Shown: piece after piece, positions 48,035 to 58,699 of the stretch
Numbering within the stretch: position 1 is the first letter of the stretch
Layout of the letters: every line of letters starts with the position of its first letter
NCBI GenBank assembly: GCA_012274445.1
Contig: JAAROD010000081.1
Coordinates: forward strand, 558,001-622,000
Direction of reading: 5' to 3'
Length of the DNA: 64,000 nucleotides
DNA from: Sclerotiophoma versabilis
Lineage: Eukaryota; Ascomycota; Dothideomycetes; Pleosporales; Didymellaceae
Notes under the pieces: model-generated
What the model saw: the letters and a program-made list of their open reading frames with translations, nothing else
The model's database searches: none
What the model was told of the DNA's origin: nothing
Made by a program: the position numbers and the translations under genes

Positions 48035-48527
48035 TGGTGGGCGATGGCAGCCCGCGACAGTCGCAGCGACAGCAGAGCGCGGGCGAGGGTGTTATGCGAT
48101 GGCAGGCAGGAATGGAGGCATGCCCCCCGGGCGGAAAGGGAGCATGTGGAGCTTCTGTGTTGCGCCTGCGTGGTACACGCCAGAGACATGGCCGCAGCCT
48201 CCCTCGGCGCGCTGGTCCGCGGCCCAGCTGTGTGACCGGGCCAGGGTCTGGCTGCCGTCAGCAGGCGCTCGCCGGCAACCACCAGACAGCGGCGACGATT
48301 GCATCGGCTCCAGTGCGCGCGCACACATTGCACGGGTGCTGGCATAGCGCGCAGATCCATTGCCTTCCACACAGCCAATCGCGCCGCCAGTGCCACCCGC
48401 TCCTGCAGCCACCACGCGCACGCTGCTCCCGGCGCGCCTCGCCGTCGCCAACCTCACCTCCGCCGTGTCTCGGGAGGCCGCCATCACACGCTGTCACATC
48501 CCCCCCCCCCCCCCGTCGCACGCCGCC
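47921..48527. promoter_or_regulatory. GC-rich divergent promoter, TRAF gene / SYN8
   Basis: This is a 607-bp interval with extreme composition: a G-rich heptamer array at 48001-48052 and a run of 15 C at 48500-48514, 13 nt before the SYN8 ATG. Long frames on both strands (up to 289 codons) are caused by the GC content. Confidence 0.6.
48001..48052 (+). repeat. G-rich heptamer array (GGTGGGC units)
   Basis: About seven consecutive units of GGTGGGC with slight variation give at least eight runs of three G separated by short spacers, so the plus strand fits the G-quadruplex pattern G3-N1-7 repeated four times. It lies 80-130 bp upstream of the TRAF gene start. Confidence 0.85.
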
Positions 48528-49356
48528 ATGTCGACCAATCCGCCGCAGCTGTTCCTCCTCGCCGACCACATCAAGCTCTCGCTGCTGGAGCGCCAGCGCG
48601 CCGTCTCCCTGAACCTGCCCTCCCACAGCCAGGACGGCCAGATATCGCGCTCGCTGGAGCAACTGCGCGCAGGCATCGAGTCCCTGGAGTCGCAGGTCGA
48701 GGACACCGCAGATGAGTGCGCGCCACAGTGTGCTTGCCCCGTGGCCACGGCTAAGAACGTCTAGATCGATAACCTCGCAGCTCCCGCGCCTGCGCACCCA
48801 ATTCAGCGAGCTCTCCTCCCAGTTCTCCTCCTCCACCTCCACCGCCTCCCCCACCCTCACACAGCCCAACGATCCCTCCCTCTCCGCCGACTTCGCGGCG
48901 GCAACCTCCAAGCCACGCAACGCCACCAAGAGCGTCCGCTTCAGAGACAACGACGACGCGGACACCGACCCCAACCGCCCCTCCCTCTTCAACCAGCCAT
49001 ATCGCGACGATCCATCCCACGACCCCGAAGCACCGCCAGATCAGTCCCATCTCGACAACCAACAGATCCACGAATACCACAGCCAAGTGCTGCGGGAACA
49101 GGATGACCAGCTCGATACCCTGAGCGCCTCCATCGGGCGGCAGAGGGAGCTGAGTATGCAGATTGGCGATGAGTTGGATGGCCAGGTCATGTTGTTGGAC
49201 GAGGTCGAGGAGGGTGTCGATCGCCATGACGCGCAGTTTCGACGCGCAAGAGGGCGGCTGGACCGCTTCAGCAGGAAGGCGCGGGAGAACTGGAGTCTGA
49301 CCGTTATCGTGGTGTTGATCATCATACTGGTTTTGCTGATCATAATCACAAAATGA
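48528..49356 (+). CDS. SYN8: Syntaxin-8-like Qc-SNARE (SYN8)
   Basis: Exons 48528-48715 and 48765-49356; total 780 nt, 259 aa. Qc-SNAREs of the Syn8 group act in fusion at endosomes and vacuole. The N-terminal helices (ADHIKLSLLERQRAVSL, SLEQLRAGIESLE) precede a linker. The SNARE motif runs from about residue 165 to 230 (REQDDQLDTLSASIGRQRELSMQIG...), with the central-layer glutamine in ELDGQV. The protein ends in a single membrane anchor (TVIVVLIIILVLLIII) with only two or three residues after it, as expected for a tail-anchored protein. The intron begins GTGCGC, has a CTAAG-type branch site and ends GTCTAG. The start is the ATG with a CCGCC context just after the poly-C run. Confidence 0.9.
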
Positions 49357-49885
49357 GACGCTGTGCACATCAAATTATTAGATTCGAATATACATGGCGT
49401 TTGGATGCGGTCGTCGACTCCGCTGATTCTACTATTGCAAAAATCTTGTTGCCACTACTAGGATACACTGCACCCTACAGATCCACAATCTCAGCCATCA
49501 CCATGTCATTTGGGTCGGCAAAGCGATCCCAGCATAAGCAAATCATAGCTCCCGAAACGCCTTTCTATGCAATGGTGGTAAGGCAGAGGGCAGGCCGTCG
49601 CTAAAAATAGAAAAAAAAAAAAAAAAAAAGAGGAGCCAATACTAAGGTTGCTCTCCTCCGCAGAGGCAGCACGAGAAGGAAGGGTATCTCTGTATCGATA
49701 TGCAAATGAAACGCTCTTCTAACAGTAGAGTCGGAAACGTGGCTGGTGGGACGGATCGAGGTAACGGTCGGAAGGATTCCTGACGCCCCTCGACATGTGC
49801 TTCTCCGCGTGATGAGTACACTGAGGAGCTGCGGTGGGCTAACGTCGAATCCAAGATCAAGCCGTGGGCGCTTTGATCAGATCCT
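49357..49885. other. Convergent 3' interval with A19 run
   Basis: SYN8 and the SAL1-like gene end towards each other here. A run of 19 A lies at 49611-49629. No gene was seen. Confidence 0.55.
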
Positions 49886-51913
49886 CTAAGGCAAGTCTAG
49901 TACCTTCTTCGACTTGTCATAAACCACATAAGTGATAGACACGGCTGGAACGACCTTGAGCAAGTTAGGGGTCAGACCTCTAAACAGACCGCGAGCCCCC
50001 TCGCCCTTTATAGTCTGTCGGGTGACGTCCATGATTCCGGTGTACGTCTTGGGGTGCAGGACGGTCCCCTGACTCTGCAGTCGAGTCCGCAGAACGTTGA
50101 GTGGGTATACTGCACTGGCTCCAAATGCACCCGAGAAGCCACCGATGGCTGCGGTCATGAAGCCTCCTGGTTCCGCGTCTGATTCATGGCATCCAAGCCG
50201 CTTTGCGTTACGCCTTGCGACGTAGCGTTTAAGGTACTCGAATGTACCAAGGTCGAGCGCTGCATAGGGGAAGATTCCAAAAAGACCCATAGGTAGTCCG
50301 CGGTAACAGGCAACGATGCCTCCACTCTGCCACATCTTTTTGGCCGTGGCCCAGATAAGGCGATTGCCATGTAGTCCACCGGCGACAGTTTCGCATTGCA
50401 TCCGGCTATGATTGATGAGCATGTTTTACTACTTTCGAACCGATACAGACTTACAATTTGAGCGTGTCGATGGGGTAAACCGCGAACTGGGAGATCATGC
50501 CCGCAACTCCACCAGCAGCAAACTTAGACCAGGAATGAATGCTTGCTGGGTCGTTGTGACCTTCAAACTTCGCAAAAGCGCGCTTCGTAGCCTGCTAAAG
50601 TCAGCATGTGTGTGTATGGTCATGGTATAGTACTCGCCTCATATGCACCAAACTTGATGGCTGACTCTGGCATCACCTTGATGACGTTTAACCCGTTTCC
50701 TAGTGATGTTAGTCGAGCTACAGATTGCAAATTGATCACCACCCACCAGCATAGAGACTACGCATGCCGCCGGCCTGCCACAGCTCTTTCATGGCCACGA
50801 CAAGCGGCTCCCATGCGCGAACAGCGCTCTTCCAAATGTTACCAGACTTCGCTGCAGCCACCACTTCTTGTTTTGCGCCGGTTTGTGCGATAAGATATAC
50901 TTTTAATCGGTCGAGGGGAGCGGTCGATGTGCGAGAAACAATGCCTGCAAGGCCTCCCGCCACGAAGTAGCCTGGATTGGGAACACAAGCAATCAGCATG
51001 GTTCCGAAGCTCATGATTAGCCCCCTTTGCGACTCAATAAAGGGAGAGTCAACCTCCCCGTTGTCGAAACGTGGCGGGAGTGCTTGCGAGATGGCGGAGT
51101 TTGGAGTGGAAGCCATGTCTAATGGTACGACGTGGTCTGATGTAAAGCCATACCGCGGCGTCTTCGCGACTAGAAATAAGGAACCAAGAAAGAAGTGAAG
51201 AAAACGCTTTGAAGTACCTAATCCTTGTACGGTGTCGTCGCTTACGAGGACATCGCCCTCGGCGTTAACTTTTAATGTTGCGTTAAAGTATGACATAACG
51301 GCTTGGAGGTTTGGCGCATTGACTGGTATAAATAATAGAAAGTCGCTGTTCGAAGTCAGCGAGAACGAGACCCGAGATGTGGACTGTCATACCGCCATTC
51401 CTCAAAGCTGATGTGCCCGTCTCCGTTGGTGTCCACCTCGGAGAAGAAGTTGTCGAGCTTGTTGTTCGGGACCGCAAGGCCAGCACGTCGTAGTGCATTG
51501 CGGAGTTCGTCTTTCGAAAGCTTGCCGTCGCCGTTGTTATCGATGCCGCGGAAGAGCGCTAATAGCTCTTTTTCTGTTTCTTCGACAAACGTGCGGAACT
51601 CTTTACACACATTGTCAGCAGGATCCGCGTGTAAGTTCTAGATACAACGCACCCTTGTACGTTATTCGGCCGTTGCCATCCGCGTCGACGGCTTTCATGA
51701 CCTCGTTCAGGAGCTCGTCTGCATTCTTGAGAGCTGCAACCCCTATCAGTAAGGCTCTCCCTATAGCATACAACATCTCTTACGGTGGTCCAGCTTGCGC
51801 AGGCCTTTCTTCAGACCAGCAAGATCCAGCTGACCCTGTTTGCGCATGTCGAGGGTCGCCCATAGCTCGTCCACCCTCGCGTCGGTGACGCTTGCGGTCT
51901 TCGTGTCGTCCAT
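49886..51913 (-). CDS. SAL1: Calcium-binding mitochondrial carrier (SAL1/SCaMC ATP-Mg/phosphate type)
   Basis: Minus-strand exons: 51913-51784, 51733-51653, 51600-51393, 51345-51218, 51169-50747, 50699-50638, 50591-50455, 50405-49886; total 1689 nt, 562 aa. The N-terminal domain has one degenerate and three canonical EF hands (DADGNGRITYKE, DNNGDGKLSKDE, DTNGDGHISFEE). The carrier half has three repeats with signatures APLDRLKV, YPIDTLKF and YPLNVLRTR. This subfamily exchanges ATP-Mg for phosphate across the inner membrane under cytosolic calcium control. The intron 50637-50592 has a GC donor (GAG|GCGAGT); the nearby GT gives the wrong frame. The intron 51217-51170 is 48 nt, in frame and stop-free, so it is accepted only for its strong GTACTT...TTTCTAG borders and pyrimidine tract. 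Without it the protein has 578 aa. Confidence 0.9.
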
Positions 51914-52545
51914 GGTGGTCGTGCTATCTTCGGTCTATCATGGCTGTGGCGCGCGACGCACGGGGGACGGCGTTCGACCGTGAGCAAAGGAAATGCCGGA
52001 AAGTATGGCAGCTGGTGAGGAGTGGGTTCATAGGATTCGCGCGTGGGGTGTATGAGATCAGAGGCCAAGAAAAGCCTAGCGGAGCACAGACATGCGGTGC
52101 AGGAAAGGGAAAGCATGCAGCTCGCCGATTCTCATTGTTCCGCGCTCTCACCGGCTACCGTCGCAGACCGCACTTGATCGACCACAACGAGTTTTGCGGA
52201 CGTTGAGCACCGGTTTATAGACACTGCTGAACGCCGAGCAGAGCCCACCGTGAGAGCTCTGCCGCGTTGAAGAACTCACAGCTTCCTTGAACATCGGCCC
52301 CAGCTCCCCAATCAGGCGTCGACATGTGTTGAAACATCCACAGTCAAGCTTCAAGTATTTGAGGTTTATGAGCTGAAATTCTGGCAATGGTCTTAGGAAG
52401 GTCTTTGGAAGTTTCTTGATGATCTGCCTTACCACTTTCATGATCGAGACTCAAATTCCACCACCAGTCGCACTCTCCTCAAATAGTGTCTTACACCACC
52501 ACGCCGCAACCGTGAAGAAGGCCACTGTGTACTGCTCAGACGGAT
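51914..52545. promoter_or_regulatory. Divergent interval, SAL1-like carrier / SSN8
   Basis: A 632-bp interval lies between outward-facing genes. A frame of 104 codons at 51892-52206 overlaps the carrier start and is taken as chance. No specific element was identified. Confidence 0.5.
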
Positions 52546-53526
52546 ATGGCGTCCAACTATTGGGAATCCACCCAGCGGCGGTTCTGGACGTTCACCAAGC
52601 AGCAATTGGCTCTGGAGAGAAAGAAGATGGAAGAAGCGGAACGCAATTTGGTCAGCTTATATCCACTGCCGGACAGGCGACATCTAAGTATCTATTTCTA
52701 CCATCGTGAGTAAAATACCCGGTATGGGAAGGCTCAAGCTGACCAAGGCAGAATTATCAAAGATGGCCAGACCGCTAGGCATTCGACAGCAAGCGTTGGC
52801 ATCAGCTCAAGTCTACGTGCGACGCTTTTACGCCAAAGTCGAGATCCGGCGGACAAATCCAGCTCTTGTTCTGGCAACCGCTCTGTACCTGGCTTGCAAG
52901 ATGGAAGAATGTCCGCAGCACATCAGGATGGTGCTGGCCGAAGCTCGACATTGCTGGGGTGCGTCTGCTCCATCTCCAATACCGCACAAGCTGACACATG
53001 AGCAGATACTTCTTTCAACGACATCTCCAAGATTGGCGAATGCGAGTTCAGCCTGATATCAGAGATGAACTCGCAGTTGATTTTGCACCACCCGTACCGC
53101 AGCCTTAACGAATTACAGACGCAGTTCCAGCTCACTCAAGAAGAGAATGCACTTGCCTGGTCCATCATAAACGACCACTATCTTACCGACTTGCCTTTGT
53201 TGCACGCACCACATGTTATCGCCATTACGGCCATGTTTCTTGCTGTTGTGCTAAAGCCAACTCAAGGTGGGCTTCAGATGAGCGCCGCAGGGACAGCAAA
53301 CGCACTCCAAGCATTGGGCGGCGCGAGAGGCATCGGCGGAGCGGGTGCGCAGAGCAGAGTGCAGAAGCTAGTAGACTGGTTGGCAGAGAGCAATGTGGAC
53401 ATAGAGGCGGTGGTGGAGACGACGCAGGAGCTGATCAGTCTGTACGAAGTCTGGGAGAGCTACACGGACAAGACGTGTAAAGATCAGATCGCCAAGTTCG
53501 TCAAGACCAGAGGGTTGGACAAGTGA
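52546..53526 (+). CDS. SSN8: Cyclin C of the Mediator CDK8 module
   Basis: Ssn8/Srb11 pairs with the Cdk8/Ssn3 kinase and regulates RNA polymerase II Mediator. Exons 52546-52705, 52752-52958, 53006-53526; total 888 nt, 295 aa. The N-terminus (SNYWESTQRRFWTF) is the specificity helix typical of cyclin C. The first cyclin fold follows with RRFYAKVEIRRTNP and the ALYLACKMEE box, then the second fold with HPYRSLNELQ and LPLLHAPHVIAITAMFLA. The C-terminal part holds an Ala/Gly-rich insertion (residues about 215-240) in fold two. Introns start GTGAGT and GTGCGT. The second acceptor GAGCAG was chosen because it joins W|DTSFNDISK in frame. Confidence 0.94.
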
Positions 53527-55453
53527 GATGGGTGCTTGAAAGGCGTCCAAAAAGTCCAGTTGTGAGTTCAAGACTGACACTGCATCGTTCTTTCGAGTGC
53601 AGACACGGATAGGGTATATATTGCACAGTTCAAAATTCAACAACATCAGCGAATCAATATGTCCTGACGAGCAGATGGACAGCACGACAACAACTTGAAA
53701 CATTGAAAATCACCGCATATACCATCGGATACAAAACGATGATTCTGAAGTCCTGCAGATGTGTCAAAGTGTTCACGGTAGAAGTAAGCTATGCAATAAG
53801 CAGCCTGGAAGACGCCTTAGAGTCCGATAGCAAACGACCTCACGTGGTCCAATCACAAACACGTTCAATGCATCATAAGACGTCGCCCATGTCCTGGGTG
53901 GGGAGACATTGAGATGAGGGTGTTTCGAGCACGGGCAGATCAATGCGTTGCTGCTTGGTCTGTCCCAAGAGCGTTTGCGCCAATTGGTTAGGACGGATAA
54001 CTCGAGGTGGTCAAGTAAGCTTTGACAGCACGGCAACCAGCACAACAAACACTGGAATGTTTACTGTTACGGTGCGGATTCGGAGAAAGACTGGCGAGTT
54101 GGCCTCTGCGGGCGGGAGATTGCCCATCCGTCAAAGGAGCTTGCGCTCGGCGTGAACGAGCAGCCCATGCGGGGGGAGCCAGGCGCACCTATTTTGGCGC
54201 TGGGGATCAGGGGCTGCGATTGGCTACCAAGGACACTCCGAGAGTTTCGCACGTCACACAGAAACTGGTCGGGGCGCCCATGGATCGCTGAGGAGGTGCA
54301 AGATGTCAGACATGGCCGACGTCTAGACGAGCTTCTCAAGATGGCTGGGCGAAGATGCGTGGGTGCGCGATGGTAGTGCTGGTCTGGCATCGCTATGTGA
54401 GACTTCAGCACCTACTTCCATGGGTTGACACCGTTGATGGCAAGCGCTGGTTGCATTCCAGAACAAACCGCAGGCGGCTGCCGAGAGCAATGATTTGCAG
54501 CCGTCGCAGGGACGAGTCGGCTGCGCCAGCGAATCCCAGAAACCCCTCAACCACGCTGTTGAGCGGCGACGAGCACTGCCGCCCTGCCTTAGCGCTCCAA
54601 ACTGTCTCCAAAGGAAGGACATGGAGCCTCGATGCTGCGACCGCGCTTGCCGACAAAGAACCGACAGCGCATCGACGGATCACAAGGCTGCTGTCCGGCG
54701 GGGTGGTCGCAGAGCACATTCCCCTGGATGCAGACTCGAGCGCTGGGCGGCTGCCGGCAGGAGCGGTCAGGGCCTGGTATGGTCATTTGCCAGCCTTTGG
54801 CGAGGCTGTGAGCTGGCTGGCACTCGTAGCGTGCAGGGCGCATGACTGGTTTCGGCTCTCCGTCAACCCCATGCCGCTCGACAGTAGGGATGACAGTCCG
54901 CAAAGCTGGCAGGCTGCCACTGCAATGGATTGTTGCGCACGCATCGCCCACAGATCGTGCTGTCGCAAGCAGCGACAATGGGTGCTCAGTGCCCACGCTG
55001 CAAGCTGAGGCCCTGGTCGACGAGATCCCGGACAAAACACCAGCGAGCGAAACAGGAATAGCGCATGTCCAGTGGCGAAGTGCGTGCCCAATCACACCAC
55101 CGCGCCCAAACAAGGGCCCACTCCTTCGCTAGCCACACGGCCCTCGCCCGCTGACTTGTGCGTGCCTTTCAAATCGCCTCAACCCTTCCCTCCTACTCCT
55201 CGCTCTCGCCTGCACCCAAGCGTCCTACATTCAAGACATCTACTCAGCCTCGCATCGCACCTCTAGTTAATACCTCGCCTCTCGCACCCTCGCCCGCTGT
55301 CTCTGACCCTCTCACGCGACACGTTACACACTGCCCGACCACCCGCCCCCCTTTGCCGCCGCTGCTTTGTTGTGATCCCTCGCTCCACCGCCCTTTTGCG
55401 CTGCCCCCCACCACCGACTTCCGTCCGGTCTGCCATCAGCACAACCCGCAACC
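53527..55453. other. 1.9-kb intergenic region
   Basis: The segment 54020-55130 is GC-rich and shows overlapping frames of 100-217 codons on both strands, none with recognisable domains or a consistent splice pattern. The last 300 bp before 55454 are C/T-rich (CCT and CCC repeats), typical of a fungal promoter and leader. Confidence 0.5.
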
Positions 55454-56107
55454 ATGTCGCAGTTCTTCAACTACGGTGCGCAGCACCACACCCAGCACCT
55501 CAACGCCCACCAGCACAACAACAACCACCACGGCGGCCGATCGCGGCGTGCACCCCGGATCTCGGCCCAACACCAGCAGAAGCAGTTCCGCCAAGTCCGC
55601 ACCCCCAAGGAGTTCAGTGTCGAGCCCCCGACGTCCATTGCCTTCAAGCGTGATTTCGAGGCCGCCCGCTCGTTCGACATTGAGGATGACGAGATGTTCT
55701 GCCCGTTCCACCTGCTCACTGAGGATGATGTAAGTCATTCGGCCCGCGATATTTGCCACCCGGTCATGTCATAGCCTGGCACTCACACCATGCAGCTCCA
55801 GTCCATTCACTCTTCTGGATCTGACCGCTCGTCGCTGTCAAGCGGCTCACCCGAGCAGTCACCGCTCCAGCACCAATTGCAGCCCACCCCCTCCTTTGTC
55901 CTGTCGACGGCACCCAACCCATACACGCCGTCCAACTTCCAGCAGAACAATGCTTCGCAGACCAAGCTGCACCAGCCACTAGCTCAGCGCACCCGCAATG
56001 CCATCCCTATCGTCGACCCCTCGACACGAGCCGTTGCAAGCCCACCGCCATCTGTCTCCCCTAACCGCCAGATGCAGCAGCAGTTCATGTCGAACCGCCG
56101 CTGGTAG
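55454..56107 (+). CDS. Small fungal protein of unknown function, His/Gln/Asn-rich
   Basis: Exons 55454-55729 and 55796-56107; total 588 nt, 195 aa. The N-terminus is rich in His, Gln and Asn (HHTQHLNAHQHNNNHH), followed by a basic stretch with RSRRAPR. A compact acidic-aromatic core follows at about residues 70-95 (RSFDIEDDEMFCPFHLLTEDDL), and a Ser/Pro/Gln-rich tail. The core looks like the only part likely to be conserved and could be a binding motif. No enzyme fold, membrane segment or signal peptide is visible. The intron is GTAAGT...TGCAG, 66 nt. The protein is probably nuclear or cytosolic and disordered, but this is inference. Confidence 0.75.
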
Positions 56108-57687
56108 GCTTTGCAGGCACGAGGCTCAGCGACTGTCGCTTTGGTCTTGCGGCGTCCTCCGTTGCTTGCTAGTGGCTGCCCTTCCACCAGGATCTAATTC
56201 TTCTTCTTGATATCCTCCGGAGGATCACGTCTATACTACGACTCTCCACTGTACAAATCTACGATATCTTCTTCGACATCTTGGGTATCCCACTCGCACC
56301 TGCGAAGACGCCACATCATTCTCGCGAAATCCATTCGAATAGACGCTAGAGCCTCATGTCTCTAAGCAATAACGCATTACGGCGGTTTGCACAAGCGGTG
56401 TTTTGGTCGCATTGGGAGTTATCATCAGCGTTCTAAAGACTTGAAAAATCTTTTGGCTACCGGCATCGGTGTTCAGTAGCGTTGCTGTCTTGTTGTTACC
56501 CGGCTGTCTTTCCTGGCAGTCATTACAAAGGGTAGATTTCTTTTGTCCGGTCGGTTCTCGGTTTCAGCGGTCGGTATATACCAATTGGCGCGAATTTCGA
56601 AGCGGCGGTGTCAAAGCGTGTTCGGCTCATCGGTTCGGGTGCATATCGTCTGGGCGTCTTATCAATCATTGTACGACGCTGGGATGATTCTACGCAGTCA
56701 CATGGCGCGGCGGGTCTTGTTTTTCTTTTCTTTCTCATTTCGTTGTATGAGCTTTACCTACAACTCCGTGGGCGGATGAGGGGCTGATCTTCTTGGATGT
56801 TTTGGTCTCATCTCTGGATTTCCTTCGGGATGCTGTTTTCCTCATACTTGACACGCCTCTATTGAGGGCAGTGAATATCTTAGGATACGCAATCGCACTT
56901 ACTCCTCTTCACCTGACCTTGTACACGCACTGTGCCAATATCGAGTCCTAGCGCTGTAGATCTAACTCGAAGTTGACCGTATTGACCGCTCAACTGATGT
57001 CAATCCGTAGGTCAGGAAGGTCTGGCGATACACATGGTCTGGACGACCTCATGAATCGTATCCTGCTCATGTGAGCGTGCGGGGTACAGGACCATGCAGC
57101 TGAAAAGGCTCACGACACAACATTTGTCTCAAACCTTAAAGCCATGTCAAAGCCCTCCGAGACAAGAAGATTGAGTCCCACGCGGGGTGCCCGTTGCATG
57201 CAGGAACACAGCAGTATCTACCCATCCACCCGTCCACCGTTGCCTGCCATTGTGACCTGTGGGGGCTTCCCAGCCTCTAAGAGCAATGCTGCTATTGAAC
57301 GAACTCTGCACCTGTAGACCCAAGGATCCAGGTACCGTCCTGTGCAACACAAGCGCCGGTCAGTGCTTTGAAATTGATGTTGCGCCGGCCAGTGCTTTGA
57401 AATTGGTGTTGCGCATTGGACGTTCGCAGCCTTTTCGTAATGGTGATAGCTCCTTAATGACGTCAGACACTCGTCCCTAGCTTGGTGCCGAGGATGCGTT
57501 TCTCCAGCTTGGGGAGCTTGTGCTGTCCTTTCCTCCGTAAATTATCACTCCAGCCAAGCCAGTCTTCAATAACATCCTCAATTCCATCAGCTTCGTCAAT
57601 TGACTTATCTCTCGAGATACCCTAACCCACCGCCTTGCCTGGAAGCCCCAATAACCTCCCTCCACACCACCACAACACACACTCAAT
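56108..57687. other. 1.6-kb intergenic region
   Basis: This is the likely 3' untranslated region of the preceding gene followed by empty sequence. A 14-bp perfect palindrome (ATCCTCCGGAGGAT) is at 56212-56225 and a 29-bp tandem repeat at 57355-57412. No gene was found. Confidence 0.5.
57355..57412. repeat. Two-copy 29-bp tandem repeat
   Basis: Two adjacent 29-bp units, 57355-57383 and 57384-57412, differ at two positions only, both transitions (T/C and A/G). Confidence 0.85.
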
Positions 57688-58129
57688 ATGTACTCTGTAC
57701 GCTCCATCGCCGCTCGTCGCGCGCCATTTGTCTCCGTCGGCACTGTCCAGCGCGCTGCTTTCTCGCAGTCGATAGCTCGCAGTGTAGGCAAGGAGACCAA
57801 GCTTCGTACGTAGAATCATGTCGACATGACGATGACGCTCTCTGCAGCTGATTGACTAACCGTGCGGTCAGACACCGAAGGTCGTGCAGACGAGGCTGAG
57901 CAGCTCAAGCAGCAGCAGCTGAAGAACCAGAAGGAGGGCAAGGGCAAGTGGGAGGAGGGTCTTGCTAGCGACAGCGAGAGCATTGTATGCATCCTGCAGT
58001 AGCCGTGCGTTTCGCCTTGTACTAACAATCATGCAGGTCAAGGCCGACAGAAGCGAAACCAACACCTCGGCCAAGGAGAACATCAAGAAGCTCCAGGAGG
58101 AGACCGCCAAGGTCGCCCCGAAGCAGTAG
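57688..58129 (+). CDS. Small mitochondrial-type protein, function unknown
   Basis: Exons 57688-57805, 57872-57984, 58037-58129; total 324 nt, 107 aa. Residues 1-35 form a mitochondrial presequence: no acidic residues, several Arg, and a typical RAAFSQSIARS cleavage region. The rest is hydrophilic, helical and rich in Lys, Gln and Glu (EAEQLKQQQLKNQKEGKGKWEEGLASDSESIVKADR...). Similar small proteins with a KGKW-x-EGLASDSES core are, from memory, common in filamentous ascomycetes and have no established role. An ATPase-inhibitor-like function is a guess from size and helix content. Intron borders are strong (GTACGT...GTCAG; GTATGC, branch CTAAC, GCAG). Confidence 0.8.
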
Positions 58130-58699
58130 AAACCTTCCACGTGCTGGCACTGTGTGCAGCACCGCCCACGATCGAACGACACGAAGGATTGATACCCTTG
58201 TGAAGGGTTCATACTACTAGTTGTATAAAATCAGCTCGGACGGGGCTGAGATGAGGAAATGACTGTCATATCTCCTTAATCAACAATTTCAAACGATCAT
58301 ATTGCACTCGAGCTCTTTCACATTCACTGACTGTCATTCCGTTGCATTATCAAGGCTTCATTCGTTGACGATACAGACTTCATTTGGAAACGGTTATCGC
58401 CTAAACTCGATCATGCCCGCGAATGTAGCTTGCATATGCCAATAGGCAGCAGGCTTGGTATCAGGCCTGGGAGAAAGAACACCCACTTTCCTCGCGACTC
58501 CATTAATATGTTATCAATTCGTTGGTAGCCATGGCCACTTCTGCAACTAGCCCTTCCCAAAAGTCAGCATCCACAAAGCCGCATCCTCCTTTTGGACACA
58601 GAAACAGTTATCGCCATCCGAACAAGGAACGACATACCCATTCTACCACATATCGAATGCATATTCACCAAAGGAATCACTTGTGAGACTCAGAGGGGA
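58130..58699. other. Intergenic, possible first exon of the next frame
   Basis: An ATG in good context (58530) opens a 50-codon frame. It could be the first exon of the following weak gene, but no splice solution is compelling. Confidence 0.35.

Noticed and set aside
47622..48612. Plus-strand frames of 241 and 289 codons and a minus frame of 250 codons around the TRAF/SYN8 promoter
   Set aside because: They overlap the RING-TRAF first exon or the G-rich array in other frames and are Arg/Ala/Gly/Pro-rich with no domain; they are shadows of extreme GC content.
54355..55113. Frames of 217 (plus) and 174 (minus) codons
   Set aside because: They are mutually overlapping, Cys/Arg/Ser-rich, without domains or splice logic, in a GC-rich intergenic segment.
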